From Candidatus Parcubacteria bacterium (GTDB lineage Bacteria > Patescibacteriota > Minisyncoccia > JAHIHE01 > JAGLIN01), in the NCBI GenBank assembly GCA_023142975.1, contig JAGLIN010000123.1, positions 1 through 15,133 of the forward strand: 15,133 nt of DNA, given 5' to 3'. The stretch's first letter is position 1, and each line of letters opens with the position of its first letter. Positions 13,035 through 15,133 of the stretch are shown here, piece after piece. The position numbers and the translations under genes were made by a program. The notes under the pieces are model-generated. The model made no database searches. It was not told the DNA's origin and saw only the letters and a list, made by a program, of their open reading frames with translations.

Positions 13035-13598
13035 ATGCCAACAATAGCTTTTAAAGAAATAAAAAAAGGTTCAGTGATTTTGTTAGAGAATGAACCGTAT
13101 GAAGTTCTTGACCGTTCTTTTCGCGCTAAACAACAAAGAGAGGCAATGGCAACAGTCAATATGAAAAATCTTTTAACGGGAAAAGTCTTAACTAATAATT
13201 TTCAATCTTCAGCCCAAGTTGAAAAAATAAATCTTGAAGAGTCAAGAGCGCAATTTTTATATAAAGAGGGAGATGAGTATTATTTTATGGATCAAGAAAC
13301 TTATGATCAGTTTTCTATAGATAAATCCCAGCTTGGCGATAGCGTAAATTATTTAAAAGAAGAACTTGTAATTAGGATAAAGAAATTCAACGAGAAGCCA
13401 ATTGACATCATTCTTCCCGCGGAAGTTAGTTTGAAAGTTATTGAAGCACCACCAAATGTTAAAGGCGACACAGTGCAGGGCGGATCTAAAATTATAACGC
13501 TTGAAACTGGAATGAGAGTCTCAACGCCACTTTTTGTAAACGAGGGCGATAATGTGATAGTCAAAACTAAAACTGGAAAATTTGATCGAAGAGAATAG
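13035..13598 (+). CDS. efp: Elongation factor P
   Basis: 187 residues, the full family length, three beta-barrel domains. EF-P binds the ribosome next to the P-site tRNA and relieves stalling at proline runs. Domain I (1-65) begins TIAFKEIKKGSVILLENEPYEV; domain III ends with TPLFVNEGDNVIVKTKTGKF, as usual. The numbering matches E. coli EF-P without gaps up to the tip loop, but that loop is unlike the family: residues 30-36 are RAKQQRE where E. coli has VKPGKGQ, so the modified Lys34 is Gln and the Pro-Gly/Gly frame is gone. The following MATVNMKNLLTGKVL is normal. Either the protein works unmodified in an altered way, or a nearby Lys32 or Arg35 takes over. No modification enzyme gene is in the window. 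No Shine-Dalgarno before the ATG. Confidence 0.97.
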   Translation: MPTIAFKEIKKGSVILLENEPYEVLDRSFRAKQQREAMATVNMKNLLTGKVLTNNFQSSAQVEKINLEESRAQFLYKEGDEYYFMDQETYDQFSIDKSQLGDSVNYLKEELVIRIKKFNEKPIDIILPAEVSLKVIEAPPNVKGDTVQGGSKIITLETGMRVSTPLFVNEGDNVIVKTKTGKFDRRE

Positions 13599-13607
13599 AG
13601 ATTAGAA

Positions 13608-13657
13608 TGTCATTGCGAGGAGCCTGAATGAGCGTAGCGAATGAGAAGGCAATGACA
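13608..13657. repeat. TGTCATTGC...GCAATGACA palindromic element
   Basis: 9-bp perfect ends (13608-13616, 13649-13657) around a core AATGAGCGTAGCGAATGAGA. The core recurs with two changes in the element at 14760-14905. It lies between the convergent efp and dihydrouridine synthase genes and may stop transcription from both sides. Confidence 0.85.
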
Positions 13658-13684
13658 GATATAATTTTAATTTTGAAATTAGTT

Positions 13685-14707
13685 TTATATCCTTTCCAAA
13701 ACCCTTTCTATATCCCCCACGCTCTCAACTCTTACTAAATCTTTTCTGATCTCTTTCGCTCCCTCAAATCCTCTAAAATACCATAATAAATATTTTCTCA
13801 TTTCTATAATCCCATGCTTACCGTTATTTTTAGATGACATCTTGGCGTGCTTAAGCGCGGCTTTTTTTATTTCTGATAAACCAAATTTTTTATACTCCCC
13901 TCTCCTTAAAAATTCTTTTGTCTGGGCAAAAAGCCATGGTTTTGTGAGTGCTCCTCTGGCAATTCCAACTCCATCGGCACCTGTTTTTTTAATCATTTTT
14001 ATTGCGTCTTCTGGCGTATTGATTCCGCCATTCGCTATAATGATGGGAGCAGAAGAAGATAAAAAATTGAAGGCGACATTAGCTAATGTCGCCTTCAATT
14101 TTTTATCTTCTTCTGCTCCAGCTTTTCTATATAACGATTTTACTTTTTTGATTTGCGAATAGTCTATTTTTCCGGAAAATCCTTGTTTCATACTTCGCCC
14201 GTGGATCATAATTGCCACTATTTTTAAATCTTTTATTTTCTTCACAAATTTATAAGCAGTGGTTTTATTAACCTTTGATCTAATTTTTATAGAAACAGGC
14301 AAATCAGTTCCGATCAAAGTTTGTTTAATTATTTCTCTCGCTCTTTCCGGGTTTAACATTAACGCCGCGCCGCTGCCGTTTGAAAATACCTTTTTTACCG
14401 GACAACCCATATTGATATCAATCCCGTCTGGTTTTATTTTTTCGCTGACAACTTGAGCGGCATTTTTAAAATACTTTGGGTCATTGCCAAAAAGCTGAAC
14501 GATATAATATCTTTCAGCTTTTTTGAATTTTAGCAGCTCTAAAGTTTTTTTACCTTTAAAATTCAGCGCTGTCGCGCTTGCCATTTCAGAATAAACAACA
14601 TCGGCGCCATAATATTTGCAGATCTGACGAAAAGCCGAGTCTGTATACCCGGCCATCGGCGCCAACGCTAAAATTGGCTTGTTTATTTTTTTCCAAAAAT
14701 TTGGCAT
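13685..14707 (-). CDS. dusB: tRNA-dihydrouridine synthase, DusB-like, with palindrome insert
   Basis: 340 residues. This flavoenzyme reduces a uridine in tRNA to dihydrouridine with FMN and NAD(P)H. The TIM-barrel motifs are present: LALAPMAGYTDSAFRQIC (13-30), IDINMGCPVKKV with catalytic Cys102, VSIKIRSK, IMIHGRS (166-172), IIIANGGI (222-229) and DGVGIARGAL (245-254), then the helical C-terminal domain. Residues 197-221 (GAEEDKKL ... SSSAP) are encoded by a perfect 74-bp palindrome and have no counterpart in the family; they sit in the loop before the beta strand IIIANGGI. The frame stays open through it. The ATG at 14707 begins at the usual N-terminus. The Dus class (B) rests on overall pattern and is less sure than the enzyme family. 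Confidence 0.94.
   Translation of the reverse strand: MPNFWKKINKPILALAPMAGYTDSAFRQICKYYGADVVYSEMASATALNFKGKKTLELLKFKKAERYYIVQLFGNDPKYFKNAAQVVSEKIKPDGIDINMGCPVKKVFSNGSGAALMLNPERAREIIKQTLIGTDLPVSIKIRSKVNKTTAYKFVKKIKDLKIVAIMIHGRSMKQGFSGKIDYSQIKKVKSLYRKAGAEEDKKLKATLANVAFNFLSSSAPIIIANGGINTPEDAIKMIKKTGADGVGIARGALTKPWLFAQTKEFLRRGEYKKFGLSEIKKAALKHAKMSSKNNGKHGIIEMRKYLLWYFRGFEGAKEIRKDLVRVESVGDIERVLERI
14046..14119. repeat. Perfect 74-bp palindrome inside the dihydrouridine synthase gene
   Basis: Every base of the 37-bp left arm (starting GGAGCAGAAGAAGAT) has its complement in the right arm, with no loop; the centre is AG|CT at 14082/14083. It breaks at both ends (14045/14120 do not pair). It encodes residues 197-221 in frame. 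Confidence 0.97.
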
Positions 14708-14759
14708 GGTTAAAAAGATATAAAGACATAAGACACAATAACCAAAAAATAATCAATGT

Positions 14760-14905
14760 AGGACTTTCTCGCTTTATGTCATCTCGAAATGAGCGAAGCG
14801 ATTGAGAGATCTAAAAATTCTCTTAGTATAAACATTATTTTGTATGCTAATATTCTTAGATTTCTCGCCTTAAAAGGCTCGGAATGACAAAAGCGAGAAA
14901 GTCCT
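14760..14905. repeat. 146-bp nested inverted repeat
   Basis: Outer arms AGGACTTTCTCGCTTT (14760-14775) and AAAGCGAGAAAGTCCT (14890-14905) match perfectly. Inside are TGTCAT (14777) and ATGACA (14884), and a further inverted pair near 14804-14817 and 14853-14866 (GAGAGATCTAA / TTAGATTTCTC). The left half carries AATGAGCGAAGCGATTGAGA, shared with 13608-13657. Confidence 0.88.
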
Positions 14906-14917
14906 GCAATAATTAAA

Positions 14918-15118
14918 TTATTTAAATAACAGCTTATAAAACTCTTCCCTAAATTTTTTATCAAATCGCGCGCGGCGAAGAGCATTTTTTAATTTCGACT
15001 CATAAAAAGAAGCTTCTTCTGATAACATTAAAAATTCGTCAAATTCAACAAGGTGAATTTTTATTTTTTCTCCTGGATCTAATTGCTGTGGCTGTTTATA
15101 AAAACAGTCTCGCGCTAT
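14918..15118 (-). CDS. 3' part of an unrecognised gene
   Basis: An open minus-strand frame of 66 codons ends with TAA at 14918-14920. It reads DPGEKIKIHLVEFDEFLMLS and ends RRARFDKKFREEFYKLLFK, with strong protein character (charged helix). The first ATG, at 15028, would leave only 36 residues, and a stop (15119-15121) lies just before the frame. A one-base slip in the T-run near 15103 would join it to another open frame that reaches the window edge. So it may be the tail of a longer, perhaps frameshifted gene, or a short gene with a non-ATG start. I do not recognise the family. Confidence 0.45.
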   Translation of the reverse strand: MARDCFYKQPQQLDPGEKIKIHLVEFDEFLMLSEEASFYESKLKNALRRARFDKKFREEFYKLLFK

Positions 15119-15133
15119 CTATAGACCTCACAC

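Noticed and set aside
13842..14162. Plus-strand open frame across the dihydrouridine synthase gene
   Set aside because: It is opposite a well-conserved gene; its similarity to that protein arises only because the palindrome reads alike on both strands.
14779..14985. Minus-strand open frame of 68 codons
   Set aside because: It is mostly the nested inverted repeat and has no protein-like pattern; the better frame here is 14918-15118.
1..15133. tRNA or rRNA genes
   Set aside because: I looked for cloverleaf patterns and rRNA-like stretches and saw none; the only structured RNA I can support is the cobalamin riboswitch.

Overview
The window is AT-rich, gene-dense DNA from a bacterium. It most resembles a Candidate Phyla Radiation (Patescibacteria, perhaps Parcubacteria-like) genome; this is an inference, not a proof. 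The reasons are single-pass membrane proteins with DUF11-like repeats, a PEGA/propeller protein, a mix of housekeeping genes (mreB, efp, dusB) with surface and glycan genes, no extended operons, and almost no Shine-Dalgarno sequences. Several genes have good sigma-70-type promoters (TTGACA-like, 16-17 bp spacer, TATAAT-like). Most genes lie on the minus strand.

Left part (1-3763, minus strand): a promoter, a clear cobalamin riboswitch and a terminator-like hairpin precede a secreted 600-residue protein. That protein has the architecture of transcobalamin: an alpha-toroid of the prenyltransferase/squalene-cyclase type, then a DUF4430 (transcobalamin C-terminal-like) domain. It is followed by a small membrane-anchored beta-sandwich protein and a GldA/NatA-type ABC ATPase. 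I read this as a B12-repressed surface cobalamin capture locus.

Middle (3786-11281): an NlpC/P60 hydrolase with SH3-like and BON-like regions; a large single-pass surface protein with DUF11-like repeats; two GT-B glycosyltransferases; a small two-helix membrane protein with the only strong ribosome binding site in the window; a HicA toxin remnant; and mreB. Right part (11355-15133): a divergent PEGA/propeller protein, elongation factor P with an abnormal tip loop, a tRNA-dihydrouridine synthase, and the 3' end of an unknown gene.

The most unusual theme is a dense set of palindromic elements. Six sites between genes or inside them carry TGTCA.../...TGACA-type ends (one site keeps only one end). 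One site is a two-hairpin module present twice, with compensatory stem changes and mutually complementary loops. Palindromic or repeat sequence also sits in frame inside three genes: both glycosyltransferases and the dihydrouridine synthase, the last with a perfect 74-bp palindrome. This resembles the Rickettsia palindromic elements that live inside coding genes.
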